Part shown: one piece after another, positions 11,852 through 43,430 of the stretch
Position numbering within the stretch: the stretch's first letter is position 1
How the letters are laid out: each line of letters starts with the position of its first letter
Source of the DNA: Rattus norvegicus
Lineage: Eukaryota; Chordata; Mammalia; Rodentia; Muridae
Direction: 5' to 3'
DNA: 64,000 bases
Assembly: GCF_036323735.1 (NCBI RefSeq)
Contig: NC_086029.1
Location: forward strand, 48,917,357 to 48,981,356
Translations under genes and position numbers: made by a program
The notes under the pieces: generated by a model
The model's database searches: none
What the model was told of the DNA's origin: nothing
What the model saw: only the letters and a program-made list of their open reading frames with translations

Positions 11852-12141
11852 AAAAAGGGACTAGGTCAACATCACAGCAGATTTTGTCATGACCCTCATT
11901 CCAATTTCCAGTATGATCTTTAGTCTTCATTGTAAGAGTCTGCATAATGCTGTAGGATTGGGTTAGGTTTTTTTTGGGGGGGGTTGTCTTTCCTTTTAAT
12001 TTGTTATTGTTGTTTGGAATAGATATAGTGTGTTATAAAATAAAACACATTTTTGTGGTTAAAAACAAAAAAAAAACAAAAAAAACCAAAAAAAAAAACA
12101 AAAAAACAAAACAAAAAAAAAAAAAAAAAAAGGGACTAGGT
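11852..12141 (+). pseudogene. Retroposed transcript 3' end (5'-truncated) with A-rich tail and TSD
   Basis: A 15-base direct repeat, AAAAAGGGACTAGGT, sits at 11852-11866 and 12127-12141. Between them are about 195 bp of unique-looking sequence, an AATAAA near 12041, and an A-rich tail (12061-12126) with scattered C. These are hallmarks of L1-machinery retroposition of a polyadenylated RNA truncated at its 5' end. I cannot name the parent transcript; no coding frame is apparent, so the copy is probably all 3' UTR. Confidence 0.8.
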
Positions 12142-12339
12142 GTCGTGGGAAGCTTGTTTCTGTCCCCTCCTGCCTTGGCAGTTTCCCAGGCTCCACTGTT
12201 ACCTGCTTCTTAGGGTTCTCCAAGATGGTCCATGTTTATGAATGTTGGTGTGTATACATTTAAAGCCTTTAAAATTTTTTATAAAAGGAAACATCTGAAA
12301 AAACAGAATCTTTATTTTTTTTAATTTAAATTTTAATTT

Positions 12340-12458
12340 TTTTGAGACAGGGTCTCACTGTGCAGCCCTGGCTAGCCTGGAACTCACCATAAAGACCAGG
12401 CTGGCCCAAACTAAGAGATCAGTTTGCCTCTGCCTCCTGAGTGCTGGGATTTGGGTAG
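12340..12458 (-). mobile_element. B1 SINE
   Basis: TTGAGACAGGGTCTCACTGT, GACCAGGCTGGCCC and CTCCTGAGTGCTGGGATT. Confidence 0.8.
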
Positions 12459-12479
12459 AAGCTTTACACATAGCTTCTA

Positions 12480-12610
12480 TCCCATCACCACCACCACCAC
12501 CACTGCCATCACCACTGCCATCGCCATCACCTCCACCATCACCACCACCCCCACCACCATCACCTCCACCACTATCACCTCCACCACCATCACCTCCACC
12601 ACCATTGCCA
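12480..12610 (+). repeat. (CACCAT)-type trinucleotide-rich minisatellite
   Basis: Imperfect repeats of ACC, ATC and TCC triplets with a 9-12 base super-period (CATCACCTCCAC). They give Thr/Ile and Gly/Asp runs in shadow frames. Intergenic, between the GET1 and LCA5L 3' ends. Confidence 0.9.
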
Positions 12611-13249
12611 TCCCTCAGCAGGCATTTTACCATTGGGCCACACACAGCTCTTGATCTCAGTTGTTAAAGTGTTAATATACACTGGCCCATAAACATTTGG
12701 AGATGGTAGGATGAATTCTAGATAATGATTAAGTTGCTCTAGTAGCTAAATGAAGGCAAGTTACACAATGTAGACTGGGAATACAGACCCTTTATAGTCC
12801 CAACAAAATACTGTTAGAATTAGACCTGAGCAGCCAGCTTGGACATACAGTTGTTTTAGAACAAGATTAAGAGAAACGGTCATTGTGTAACAAAAAGAAA
12901 TAATAAATTGCAACAATAACAAAAAATACAGACTTCTATACAGGCTCAGAGAGGCAGGCGGCATAGGTGCTCTCAGCTCAGCTGACAAGAGACTACCAGC
13001 AATGACAGGCTAAGCCTGAACCCTTGGGGTGTCTGTGTCTGCTGGCCAGCTTGTTGATCAGACCTCTTCCATATAGTTGTGACGACTGCAGTCTTGCTGA
13101 CAGAATGTATGCACCTTAGGCTGGCCAAGAATCAACTGTGAGTCCCGGATTACGTAATAAACCCAGTCTTACTAAAAAGAGTGGGTATGGATGTTCCGCC
13201 TTCATAATAAAGATGTAGTTTTGTATTTAAAATGTCACCATATGACCAA

Positions 13250-13402
13250 GGTACAGTGGATTTTTTTTTTTATTAGATAGCAATCACACAAATTACCCAA
13301 ATTACCCACAGTCCACCCAAGTACTAAAACAGACACTATGGTAAATAAGATTAAGGCACATAACTAGTATATAAACCAGAATGTAACAGGCGACTGCTGC
13401 AT
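13250..13402 (-). other. Lca5l: LCA5L 3' UTR with polyadenylation signal
   Basis: Downstream of the TAA on the - strand, an AATAAA lies at 13274-13269, about 130 bases after the stop. Cleavage would fall near 13250. This leaves roughly 1.4 kb to the presumed GET1 3' end, so the genes are convergent without obvious overlap. Confidence 0.55.
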
Positions 13403-33529
<20,127 letters not shown>

Positions 33530-33599
33530 TCACTGGAGTTAAATGAGGCTGTGCTTTACTATAATGGGAAATTAAGAATGGGAAACAGTACTTTTTTTG

Positions 33600-33755
33600 G
33601 TTTGTTTGTTTGGGACAAAGTTTCATTGTTCAGTCTTGGCTAGCCTGGACCTTGTTGTGTAGACCAGCTCAAAGTCATAGAGATCCACCGATCCATCAAC
33701 TTCTGCCTCCCAAGGGCTGGGATCAAAGGCTGTGCTATCATGCCCAGCTCAAAAC
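33600..33755 (-). mobile_element. B1 SINE
   Basis: GGGACAAAGTTTCATTGTTC, CTTGGCTAGCCTGGACCTTG and AGGGCTGGGATCAAAGGC. Confidence 0.78.
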
Positions 33756-33899
33756 AACACATTATTAAAAGGCATTTCTGGAACACTCTCTATTTGGTTT
33801 TATATTATTTTTTACATGAAATATAGGACCTTTGGGGTCAAATTTTGATAATATTTACAGGAGATATAAAAGTATATCAAATAAAAACACTGGCAACTT

Positions 33900-34110
33900 T
33901 TTTGATATATTTTTATGTATGTGAGTGCTTGCCTGCATGTGTCTGTGCACCACATGTGTGCAGTGCTTGTGGAGGCCAGAAGAGGGCATCAGATCATCTG
34001 GAACTGGAGTTACAGACTTTGGATCTGCCACAGGGATGTTGGCATCTTAACCCAGGCCCTCTGCAAGGGCAGCGAGTGCTTTCACCTGCGGAGCCACTGT
34101 CCCCTTTAAA
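33900..34110 (-). mobile_element. B3-type SINE
   Basis: ATGTGAGTGCTTGCCTGCAT, GGAGGCCAGAAGAGGGCATC and TGGAACTGGAGTTACAGACT. Confidence 0.82.
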
Positions 34111-34244
34111 GGCACAGCCCAAGCTGGCCACAATTTAAACACAATTTATGTTTAAAAAGAGAAAAGGAAAATGAAAGCAGTGAGTTTCCTTTGTTCTGAA
34201 GGGATCTGGAACCAGTCTAGCATTATTTAAAAAAGAATACATTT

Positions 34245-34460
34245 TCTTACATGTATTTATCTATGGGGTGGAGGTGCACATGCATGGAAGTCAGTGGTCA
34301 ACTTACCAGAACCAGTTCATCTGGGCATCTTCAGGTTGTCTGGGTTGGCCGCAAGCTTCTTTATCTACTGAACCTGCTATCTCTGACCAGACTGACCTCA
34401 AACTCTAATCCTCCTGTCTCAGCTTCCCCAGCACTAGGATTATAGGCATGTGGCCATGCT
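34245..34460 (-). mobile_element. B4-like SINE
   Basis: GGGTGGAGGTGCACATGCAT, GGAAGTCAGTGGTCAACTTA and CCTCAAACTCTAATCCTCCT. A pure (C)15 run at 34579-34593 lies just downstream. Confidence 0.6.
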
Positions 34461-35265
34461 CAGGCAGGTCTATATGGTTTGTTAGGAGCTGCTGAGCGAC
34501 CTGAGAGGTGGACTCAACGTCATTCAAGGAAGAAATGTTTGGGTTCTCTGGGTGTGAGCTATTTGAAACAGACAAGAACCCCCCCCCCCCCCCGTGAATA
34601 CACTCAACACTTCCTCATGAGGCTCTACATTGGGAAAGACCAGGCCCTGGGAAGCTCTTGCACAGTAGCTTACCTCATCAGTAGGATGAACCAAACCAAT
34701 CCATTGCAGGTGTCTTTAAATGCATGGCTCTTTTATTCAGCTCTCGATTCTGGTTTATCAAGAAAGCAAAAGAGACATTAGCTGGGGTAAGATCCTTTGC
34801 AACAGCAACATAACACTTTCTACTGGGAGCTTTGAGTGCCCGGAGTTGGTCTCTGCCTTTTGCTGCATGTGCTTAGTGTTCTAGGCCTTCTCCTCGGCTG
34901 ATGGAATGTCTTCTACAATTCGTATTTTCTCACTAAGAATCTTAGCCACACGACCTGACTAGTAATACTAGCTTTGCTTAACTGCTGCCTTTATGATGAA
35001 CAAGTCGTGCCTGCAGCAGCATTCCCTACTGTACAGGGGAGGCTCAGACAGGTCAGAAGTAAGGTGACTATCCTGGCTTTGAAGCTCAGGCCTGGGTCCT
35101 TTTCCGTCTTCACAATGTGGATTGTAGAACTTAACACAGTCCCAGCACAAAGAATTCTCTTTTCAGGCATATTCTTCTGGGTAGCAGTGGACAGGACTCC
35201 AGGCAGAGGTCCTGCTTTGTGAACCGTAGCCTCAACCGTAGCCTCTGGATTAAGAATCCCAGTGT

Positions 35266-35445
35266 CGGGGCTGGAGAGGCTACAGGTGCTCGTTGCTCTT
35301 CCCGGTGGCCAGGACCCAAACTGAGGCTCCCAACATTCAGTAACTCCAGTTCTGGGGGATCCGACACACGCTTTTCTTACCTCCATGAACACCGAGGCAT
35401 ACATGTGGTGCAGAGGCCAACATGGGCAAAACACCCATGCACATG
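35266..35445 (+). mobile_element. B3-type SINE
   Basis: GTCGGGGCTGGAGAGGCTAC, CAGTAACTCCAGTTCTGGGG and ACATGTGGTGCAGAGGCCAA. Confidence 0.78.
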
Positions 35446-37079
35446 ATAAAAAAAGAATCCCAGATGTTGGTGAGGACACGCCAAAGGGCTAAAACTACTC
35501 TGGCAGCCCTGCAACCTCACTCCTGCCTTGCTTGGCCTTGCCACCAGTAGCTGTACAGCTTAGCCCCTAACTTCTTGCCCATCTTGATAAAACCAAATTG
35601 CCTCAACAGTGGCTGCTCATCCAGAGGACACATGTTTGGCCAGTTGTCCCTGATGATCCCTTCAACAGAAGTTCTTCTCTGACTGAGCATGGTGTCTTGT
35701 GCTTGCAACTGCCTCCCCCTCCCAGGAAGTCAAGGCAGGAGGGTTGCTATGAGCTTTTTCATAGTGAGATCTAGACTAGCTTGGGCTACAGAGTGTCTGT
35801 CTTGTCTGTCTGTTTGTTGCTCTGGCTCCCCTAAGAAAAAGGTTCCCCCAATTTAGAACACTCTTTAAAGAGGCCCTGAGCTTGAATGCAGCTCGGTGGT
35901 CTTGAACATGTGCTTAGCATTCATGAGCCCCTCAGCTCTATGGAGGAAAACAAATCTTTCCAACTAGTTTGGTTACACAAAGAATGAACTCAACAGAGTT
36001 TAACTTCTAAAATTTTTTACTTTAAAAATCTTTTTGTGTGCACAATTTTTGTGTGTGTTTGGGGGTGGGGCTCAGAAGGCTATATTTAGGAGTCAGTTCT
36101 GAGTTCTGTCCATCCACAGTGGGTTCTGGAAACTGAATTCAGATTTCAACAGTGAGTGCTTTTATTTTTTTTAAAGACACGGTCCTGTGTTGCACAGGCT
36201 AGCCTTCAGATATGTTGCTGATGATGACTCTTAACTCTGATCACCTTGTGTCTATCTCCTAGTGCTAAGATTCCGGGGAGCACCAGTATGACTGGTTATG
36301 CCTGGTTGAAAAGTACTTTTCATGCTTCTCTCATAGACTGCCTACCAAGTCTGGTAACTGCAGGAAGTGCTGGAGCGATGCATGATAGATTGCACCGAGG
36401 TAGACAGACTGGAAGCTGCACCCAGCTGTCTAAACAATGAAACAAACACCAGAAATCCACAGTTCCATGTGTCCGCATGTGCGTGTGTGTGCACGTGTGT
36501 GCCTGTGTGTTTGATGGTGTCTGTAAAAACACAGCATGCTGTGCATCAACAGAGACTAGCTTCTATCCTGGAAGAGGGATTCTAGGACAAAGACTGTCAA
36601 GAGCACTGCTGATATTATCAGGAGAGGTTGCTAGAAAATTCCCTCTGCACTGAAAAAGTCTTGAAGACAGAAACTCTGTCTTGTGCCTGTGTAACTCAGG
36701 CCTAGCGAGTTGCTGTCATAACCAACACTTGACAGCCTCCACTGATGGTTACTGTCCCTGCCCTGTCCACTCTGTGTCTAGCAGAAGTGGGGGCTCTGCA
36801 TGCATTAGTTTACCCAGTCAGGAGGCAGTTCTGTGAGATGGTAATTATCCACGCTGCTCTGTAGTTTAGGAACTGATGGCTCAGAATGGACAGCTGAGTT
36901 TTGGACCCAGCTCTATTTGCATTAGAGTTCTTTTCAGTCTAACACAACGCTTGGCCTAAAACACACATAATTTTGAAGAACCTCAATAGGCCAACTTCTT
37001 TGGCTTACTGAAACTACATGTTTTTATGAAAAGAGGCATTCCCAAATGTTTGTAATCCAGTTAAAAAGTTGTATGTATT

Positions 37080-37205
37080 TGGTTGAATGTGGTGGCAGGC
37101 CTTTAACCTCAAAACTTGGGAGGTAGAGGCAGGCAGATCTCTGAGCTGAGGCGAGCCTGGTCCACATAGCTAATTCTAGGCCTCATCTCAAAAAATGAGG
37201 TAGTT
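37080..37205 (+). mobile_element. B1 SINE
   Basis: GGTTGAATGTGGTGGCAGGC, TAGAGGCAGGCAGATCTCTG and CCTCATCTCAAAAAATGAGG. Confidence 0.78.
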
Positions 37206-37449
37206 TATGCATATGTGGTGCCTTTATGTGTGGTGTGTGTAGTGTATATGAGAGCAGTATTATGTGTGGTGTATGCACATGTAGCATGTGTAGTATGTGT
37301 GGAATGTAAGTGCACATGTGTGGGTGGCCTGCTTGACCACTCACTGTCCCTTCAGTCTTTCATGACACTGAGATGATGGGCGAGTCACAGCACTAAGAAC
37401 ACTTTCCCTCTTCATGGATAAGCAGCCAGTGGTTCCAGCATTGGTTTTT

Positions 37450-37595
37450 GTTTTTTGAGACAGTTTCTCTATGTAGCCAAAGTTGTCTTGGAACTCTGTG
37501 TATATCAGGCTGGCCCTGGACTTACAGGGATCCACCTGCCTCTGTCCCTTGAGAGCTGGAGTTAAAACCATGTGCTGCCATGCCTGGCACCATTT
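37450..37595 (-). mobile_element. B1 SINE
   Basis: TTTTGAGACAGTTTCTCTAT, TATCAGGCTGGCCCTGGACT and GCTGCCATGCCTGGCACC. Confidence 0.82.
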
Positions 37596-38149
37596 TTTGA
37601 AAGTATATTTTCCATAGAACTCTCATTTTTGTCAAAATTCAGGTATTCACACTGCTCTACTGACCAGCACATATGCACACTGAAGCTTATCTTGAAGTAA
37701 GGCCATGTTAATCCTCCAACTCTCATCTCCACTTTCAAGGCTATTCTACCTGTATTGTCCTTCGAATTTCCATATGAACTCCTAAATTGGTTTGCTGATG
37801 CTTAGAAAATGGTCTGGTAGATTGTACACGATCTGTGGGTAAATTCCGGAACCTTCCACCACTGAGAATCCAATCCATGGGACTGTGCATCTCTTTTTAG
37901 GTTGTCCTGGGTTTCTTTTGCCAGTCTGAAGAAGTCTTTGGGTTGTGTTGGGTTTACTCCGTTTCACACTTGTTATAGGAACAAGCACGGCTGCCATGAC
38001 TGGTCTCACCCTTTAACTTCACTTTCTGCTGGCTCCCTGCCAGTGGCCAGGCTGCCAGTGAGCACACACTGACATGGCCTGTGAAGCCTTTCTAAGTTCA
38101 CTCACTGTTTTAGTGTCTTGTGGTTCTTAAACAAACAAAACTGCATTTA

Positions 38150-38355
38150 TTTATTTGTGTGGGGTGGGGTGTTTCCTCTGCATGTATGCATGGGCGCCAC
38201 ACGAGTACAGTGCCCACTCAGGTTAACATAGGGCATCACATCTCAAAGGAGTGGAGTTATACATGGTTGTGAGCTGACATGTGGGTGCTGGGAACTGAAC
38301 CAGGGTCTCTGTAAGAGTATCCTGCTCCGAACCACTGAGCCCTCGTTCCAGTCCT
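38150..38355 (-). mobile_element. B3-type SINE
   Basis: GGAGTGGAGTTATACATGGT, GTGGGTGCTGGGAACTGAAC and ACCACTGAGCCCTCGTTCCA. Confidence 0.72.
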
Positions 38356-38556
38356 GCCATCCCAACCTCTCATATCATCTCCACGGATCTCCAGTCAGTA
38401 CATAAAGTCCAATTATCTTATTATATGTATTGTTATGCCTTTTCTTGCTTGGTTGCATTGGGCAGAACCTCTGAGCATGGCAACTGGATGTCCTTGTCTG
38501 GTTTTGTGGTTTAGGAGGAAAGCTAAGTCTCTCATATTCGATTTTATATCAGATAT

Positions 38557-38559
<3 letters not shown>

Positions 38560-38605
<46 letters not shown>
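38560..38605 (+). repeat. (TA)n microsatellite
   Basis: About 22 TA units, flanked on both sides by TCAGAT-containing copies (ATATCAGATATC and ATATCAGATG). The flanks form a short near-palindrome. Confidence 0.95.
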
Positions 38606-38608
<3 letters not shown>

Positions 38609-39049
38609 TGTTCTTTGTTGGATTGTGGATGTGGAACTAAGGAGACTGCTAGTGAAAAGTGGAAACTCGGTGGAGGGAGAGCAGGGAGAGTGGGGAGAGC
38701 GAGGGAGTGGATGGCACAGCTAAGTGCTACCACACTTACCTGGGTGGCATGAGGCTAAGGTTCAGTCCCTCCTCAGCAGACAGAGATGGTGTCAGGAATG
38801 AGGGTCATGCATGGGTCACACTGCAGGTCTGTAGACTCCACCTGGAAAAGCCCTTCTTACTTAGGCTGTGGCAGTGGGCGTCCCATTGGACACTACAAGA
38901 CGCTACAAGGAGAGCAGCACCGTTTCTCTCTCCCCACAGACTTAGTTCTATTTTTTGAGCTCAGTCTGAACTGGATGATGAGGTCTGCCCAGGGAGATCA
39001 GGGGTGTTTCAAATTAACCCATTACATGCTAACAGTGTAATGTTCTCTT

Positions 39050-39210
39050 CCATTTATGGAGACAGGGTTTCTCTGTGTAACAGTGCCCTGGCTGTCCTGA
39101 ACTCAGTTTGTAGACCAGGCTGCCCTTGAACTCACAGAGTTCAAGAACTTCCTACCTCTGCCTCCTGAGTACTGGGATTAAAGGCATGTACCACTGTACC
39201 CAGCAGCAAA
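39050..39210 (-). mobile_element. B1 SINE
   Basis: GGAGACAGGGTTTCTCTGTG, TTTGTAGACCAGGCTGCCCT and AGGCATGTACCACTGTACCC. Confidence 0.85.
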
Positions 39211-40285
39211 ACATAATTTTGATGATAAGTTTATGTGACCATAATTCTGTTGTTGGTTGGAGAGTACTTCCTGTACTTAGCATAAATTATACCCACCAGT
39301 ATTCTGAAGTGCTTAGGACCCAGAGCTACACTAGACTTTCTCCCTCTGTTGCTGAATGTGGCTGTTTGGGTTCACTTGGGTTGTAAGACAGGGTTGAGAC
39401 CTCCCATGGGCAATGTAACTCAGGAAGAGCAGGCTTGGACACTGGCATGACAAGCGCAGGCAGTGGTGATATTGCCAAGGCTCCCTCCCTGCACAGCATC
39501 AAGTGCTCTCTGCAGTTTCCAATTTTGCAGTTCAAATTTCTTCCTTGATCTGTTACGAGTTGATTGATGGCTAATATTAGGAGGAATGTGTTCTGATTAA
39601 GCTGTTCTAGAGTATCTGTGGATTAACATGAGTAGGCAGCATTTCACAGTTCTCAACAAATACTTAGGCTGTTTCTGCATGTGAATGTCTCATTGTGTGG
39701 CATGTAATGGCCTGGCTCAGTGTTCTTCATTACTTCGCACATCCGAGATTTCCTTTAGTGCTTGTTAGGTGCCAGGTTATAAAAGCAAATTATCGTTGAC
39801 GTTGAGATAGAGTCAGTCGGTGCTGGCCTGCACCAGCCTCTGGTCGGTCATGTCTGAGGTGGTGTCTAGTTCAGGTTCATTTTGGCAGTGTTTACACTTG
39901 GAAGCATTGGTGCTTACAGCACCATGGTGTCTTTATTCACTTGAAGCGCAGCAGCTTTGTCTGTAGTGCAAGGTGTACAGCTGTTTCTCTGCTGTCGTGA
40001 CTCAGGGACACGGTCCGGAATGCAGCCAGCTGTTACAGTGGAGAATCTGGTCTGGTTGATGTCATTCATGAATTGCACCAGACCTAAGGGATGGCTGCCC
40101 ATAACAACAGCAAACCTTTCTTTTGGTTATTATTATAGTGGAAGGCATAAGAATTGTCTAGATCAAGGTGTACACTTGAATTATCTATCAAGATTCTACA
40201 CCCTGTTTTCAATCTTGATTTTGAAATAAGGCAGATTTTTAAAAAAAGCATATATTGATGTATTTAAAGATGAGTTATTGCATAC

Positions 40286-40435
40286 CTGTTGCTTTTTCTC
40301 AAATTCATTTCCTAAGGTGTCTGGAGATGAACTGTATGTTGCATGCGGATCACTCTTCACTGTGGGACTCATGAAGTTTCCAAGGTAAGACTTTTTGACA
40401 TGTTCTAGTCTCTTTTTACACAAAGACTATATTTC
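40286..40435 (-). other. Unassigned exon-like open segment in the LCA5L 5' intron
   Basis: On the - strand, between AATATAG (above) and CAACAG|GTATGC (below), 49 codons are open: SLCKKRLEHVKKSYLGNF, then SPTVKSDPHATYSSSP and NEFEKKQQ. The charged, Ser-rich composition looks protein-like and no SINE overlaps it. I do not recognise it; it could be an alternative LCA5L 5' exon or chance. On the + strand the same DNA has splice-like borders (CCTAAG at 40316, CCAAG|GTAAGA at 40385). Confidence 0.3.
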
Positions 40436-40516
40436 AAAAAACCCTAAAGTATTATAAAAGACAAATGTTAATCTCTCAGAGACACTTGTATAAGAACAGT
40501 ATTTATTCTCTATCTG

Positions 40517-40858
40517 CAGTGGTTTGAATGAGAATGTTTATACTCAGGTTCATATATTCAAATACTTGGTTGGTGAAACTGTTTAGGAAGGATTAGGAGG
40601 TGTGGCCTTACTGGAGGGGTGTCACTGAGGGTGGGCTTTGAGATTAGCTTTCTCTGCCTTATACTTGTGGATCAGATGTAAGGTCTCAGCTACTGCTTTA
40701 ATGCCATGCCTGTCTGCCTGCTGCCATGTTCCCCACCATGGTGGTCATGGGTTCTAACTCTCTGGAACTGTTAAGACCCAAAATTAAATGCTTCCTTTTA
40801 TAAGTTGCCTTGGTCATGGTGTCTTTTCATAGCAACAGAGAAATAACTAAAATACTGT
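40517..40858 (+). mobile_element. Rodent dispersed repeat, second copy (URR1/MaLR-like)
   Basis: CAGTGGTTTGAATGAGAATG to TTGCCTTGGTCATGGTGTCT and TAACTAAAATACTG; related to 32160-32490. The ends CAG...CTG would suit a hAT element, but I see no matching 8-base flanks. Confidence 0.6.
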
Positions 40859-40959
40859 GCTTGTGTGTAATATAAATTACTGTATACAACACATACCAAG
40901 GCCCCCTTTTTCTTCCAAAGAGTAGTCAGCTATTGGCAGTTGCAGTTACTCTTATCTTA

Positions 40960-41145
40960 AAAATCTGTCATGTGTATGAATGTTTTGCCTGCATCATGTG
41001 TGAGCATGATGCCTTTGGAGGATGTGGGATCCTCTGGAACTGGAGTTACAGATGGTTGTGAACTACCCTGTAAGTGCTGGGAATTGAACCTGGGTCCTCT
41101 TCTAGAGGAGCCAGTGTTCCTAACGTCCAGTCTCCAACTGCAATT
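40960..41145 (-). mobile_element. B3-type SINE
   Basis: AATGTTTTGCCTGCATCATG, CCTCTGGAACTGGAGTTACA and GCTGGGAATTGAACCTGGGT. Confidence 0.82.
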
Positions 41146-41184
41146 ATTCTTAATTGACAACTTGACTGGTTTTGTTTGTTTGTT

Positions 41185-41310
41185 TTGCTTTGAGACAGGG
41201 TTTCTCTGTAGCCCTGGCTGTTCTAGAACTCCTTCAGTGGGCCAGGCTCATAAACTCATAGATCTGTCTGCCTCTGCCTGTGCCTCCTGAGTGCTGTGAT
41301 TACAGGTGAC
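41185..41310 (-). mobile_element. B1 SINE
   Basis: TTTGAGACAGGGTTTCTCTG, GGGCCAGGCTCATAAACTCA and CCTGAGTGCTGTGATTACAG. Confidence 0.82.
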
Positions 41311-41408
41311 AAGGTGCTGGGTGTGACTGGGAAGGGAGCCTCTAGATTAGGTTCACTGAGGTGGGAAGACCCAGCCTCGCTGTCAGCAGCACCATCTTAC
41401 AGGATAGA

Positions 41409-41545
41409 GTTTGGGGTGGATAAGAAGGAGAGAGCTAAGTTAGGGTTTGGGATGGATAAGAAGGAGAGAGCTAAGTTAGGGTTTGGGGTGGATAAGAAGG
41501 AGAGAACTAAGTTAGGGTTTGGGGTGGATAAGGAGAGAGCTAACA
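41409..41545. repeat. 36-bp tandem repeat, 3.8 copies
   Basis: The unit starts GTTTGGGGTGGATAAGAAGG and ends GCTAAGTTAGG; units are at 41409, 41445, 41481 and 41517, the last with a 3-base deletion. The length is a multiple of 3, so both strands show a 12-codon repeat (FGVDKKERAKLG on +). Not a gene. Confidence 0.95.
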
Positions 41546-41796
41546 GACCACGGTTCAGTTCTCTCTGCTTCCTGGTTGTATGTGGCATGACAGAAGAAGC
41601 CTCATGTCCCTCCCTGCTACCACAGCTTCCCCAGTAAGGGCTGTACCCTCAAACTGCGAGCCAGAACAAACCTCTCTTCTCTTAAGCTGCTTGTTAGAAA
41701 CACTGCATTGAGTGGAAGAGCTTGGCTGTGACCGTCAGACAGCTGTGCTTAAGTAAGATTTGAAGGAGTTGTACAAGCGCCTGTGTTTTAGCTGCC

Positions 41797-41799
41797 TTT

Positions 41800-41843
<44 letters not shown>

Positions 41844-41877
41844 TCCTTCCTTCCTTCCTTCTTTCTTCCTTTCTTTT
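41797..41877 (+). repeat. (CTTT)n/(CCTT)n microsatellite
   Basis: About 80 bp of TTTC/TTCC tetranucleotides. Confidence 0.93.
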
Positions 41878-42197
41878 TCTGGTGTTCCACAAGAAATAAA
41901 GTGGTTGCATTATGTGTTACTATAAATTACAAAGTGTTAAAAGGAAGGGCCTGATGGGTAGGCTCCTGATCTTAGATCTAAGCAGTGATATTGACTATTA
42001 CACATGGTCCTCAGTTGGTCTCACAGCATAAAATATTTCTGACTGTTGATATTACAGTCATAACCCCTCCTCTGTTCCCCAGTGCTTGTGATCCACCCAG
42101 GACCCTGTGAGGGAATTCCTAATTTAAATATTGCACACTGAAGTATAACTAATTCATATATATGGTTTAAATGGTAATGACTGTGTTTCTTCCCCAG

Positions 42198-42286
42198 ATT
42201 ATCCTGCAGCGAGTTGAGTGGATTCCCGTCCTGCCTGTAGGACTGCATGCCTTTTCTGCAGACTCCTGTGTCAGACGCCCTAGCAG
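42198..42286 (+). other. Exon-like segment on + strand, unassigned
   Basis: Strong acceptor TTTCTTCCCCAG and strong donor AGCAG|GTGAGC frame 89 bp of non-repeat DNA. No long coding frame. It could be an exon of an antisense or GET1-SH3BGR readthrough transcript, or chance. Confidence 0.25.
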
Positions 42287-43244
42287 GTGAGCTCGGCAGG
42301 AGCACTGCTCTGGATTCTACCCAGGGAAGGGGCTAGTGGTCTGCATCCCTGGCCCAGCCTGCTGTGGCTCAGCTCCCACATCTGTCAGTGGGAAACGTCG
42401 TATGAGCACACCTCTCCTCTCCTTACCCACTCCTGACCAGATTCCCACCTTACCGCTCTCCTCCTGAGCACCGCCTGTCATGCTGAGTGCTCAGACCTTA
42501 CTCATTCAGCTTGTATGTGAGTGTATGTCTCGCTGTGGCTGACATGATGACACCTTTGTCTAATGTACCTCTAGAGTTCTGAAAAACTCACAGGGATTCC
42601 GAGTGCTCAATAAACATGATCCCAAGAAGTTTCTTCTCAGAGAAGTTTTCTGTGCCCCTTATTCTGTATGCATGCCCATTACTGTCATATTCTTTTCACT
42701 ACTGCTAAACCCAGTGGAGAATGTTCTCAGTGAACTCCTCCTCAGCATGGAAAGTGAACAAGTATCATGCTAACGCTGAAATATCAAGCTGCTAAAAGGA
42801 TAAGGATAAGGAAACCGTCTATTAGGAACTAATACTGTTGGCACTGGCCAAGGAAATCAGACATGAAAAAATGGGTTAGAGAGAAAGTTCCACCATTAAA
42901 GGCAAGGCTCACAACCAGAACATCACACGAGAAGGAAACCAAAGGTACTAATGAGAGGCAGCTTACTTATTAACTGCAGAGAATACAAATGCATCCTTAG
43001 AAAACTTCATAAGACACTAAAAAGATGGGGCTGTGGCAGTGGCTTAGCTGTTGTCACATGTGTCACAGGTGTATGAGAACCTGAGCTCTGATCACTGGCA
43101 CTCGTTCAAATGGCTGGCCCTGCGGCTCACGCCTGAAACTCGAGTTCCGGGAGGGCAGAGGCAGGAGGATCCGTGGTGGCTAGACAGTCTGGGTGAGTTG
43201 ATGAGTCTAGCTGTTCAGTGGAAGGTCCTCTCCTGAAATTAAGG

Positions 43245-43430
43245 TGGAGATGGGGCTGGAGAGATGTTCACGCTAAGAGCAACTGCTATTCTTACAGAGG
43301 ACTGGAGTCCTAGGTGCATCACTTCCTGTACTCCAGTTCCAGGGGATCGGATGCCCTCTTTCAGCTTCCATGAGTACCTGCATTCACACGTACATAACAA
43401 TGCACATACAACTGAAAAAAAAAACCCAGC
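43245..43430 (+). mobile_element. B3-type SINE
   Basis: GGGGCTGGAGAGATGTTCAC, TACTCCAGTTCCAGGGGATC and GTACCTGCATTCACACGTAC, ending in an A tail. Confidence 0.82.

Noticed and set aside
35517..35708. 63-codon - strand frame in the LCA5L 5' intron
   Set aside because: No recognised family, no splice-site support, and flanked by SINE remnants; most likely chance.
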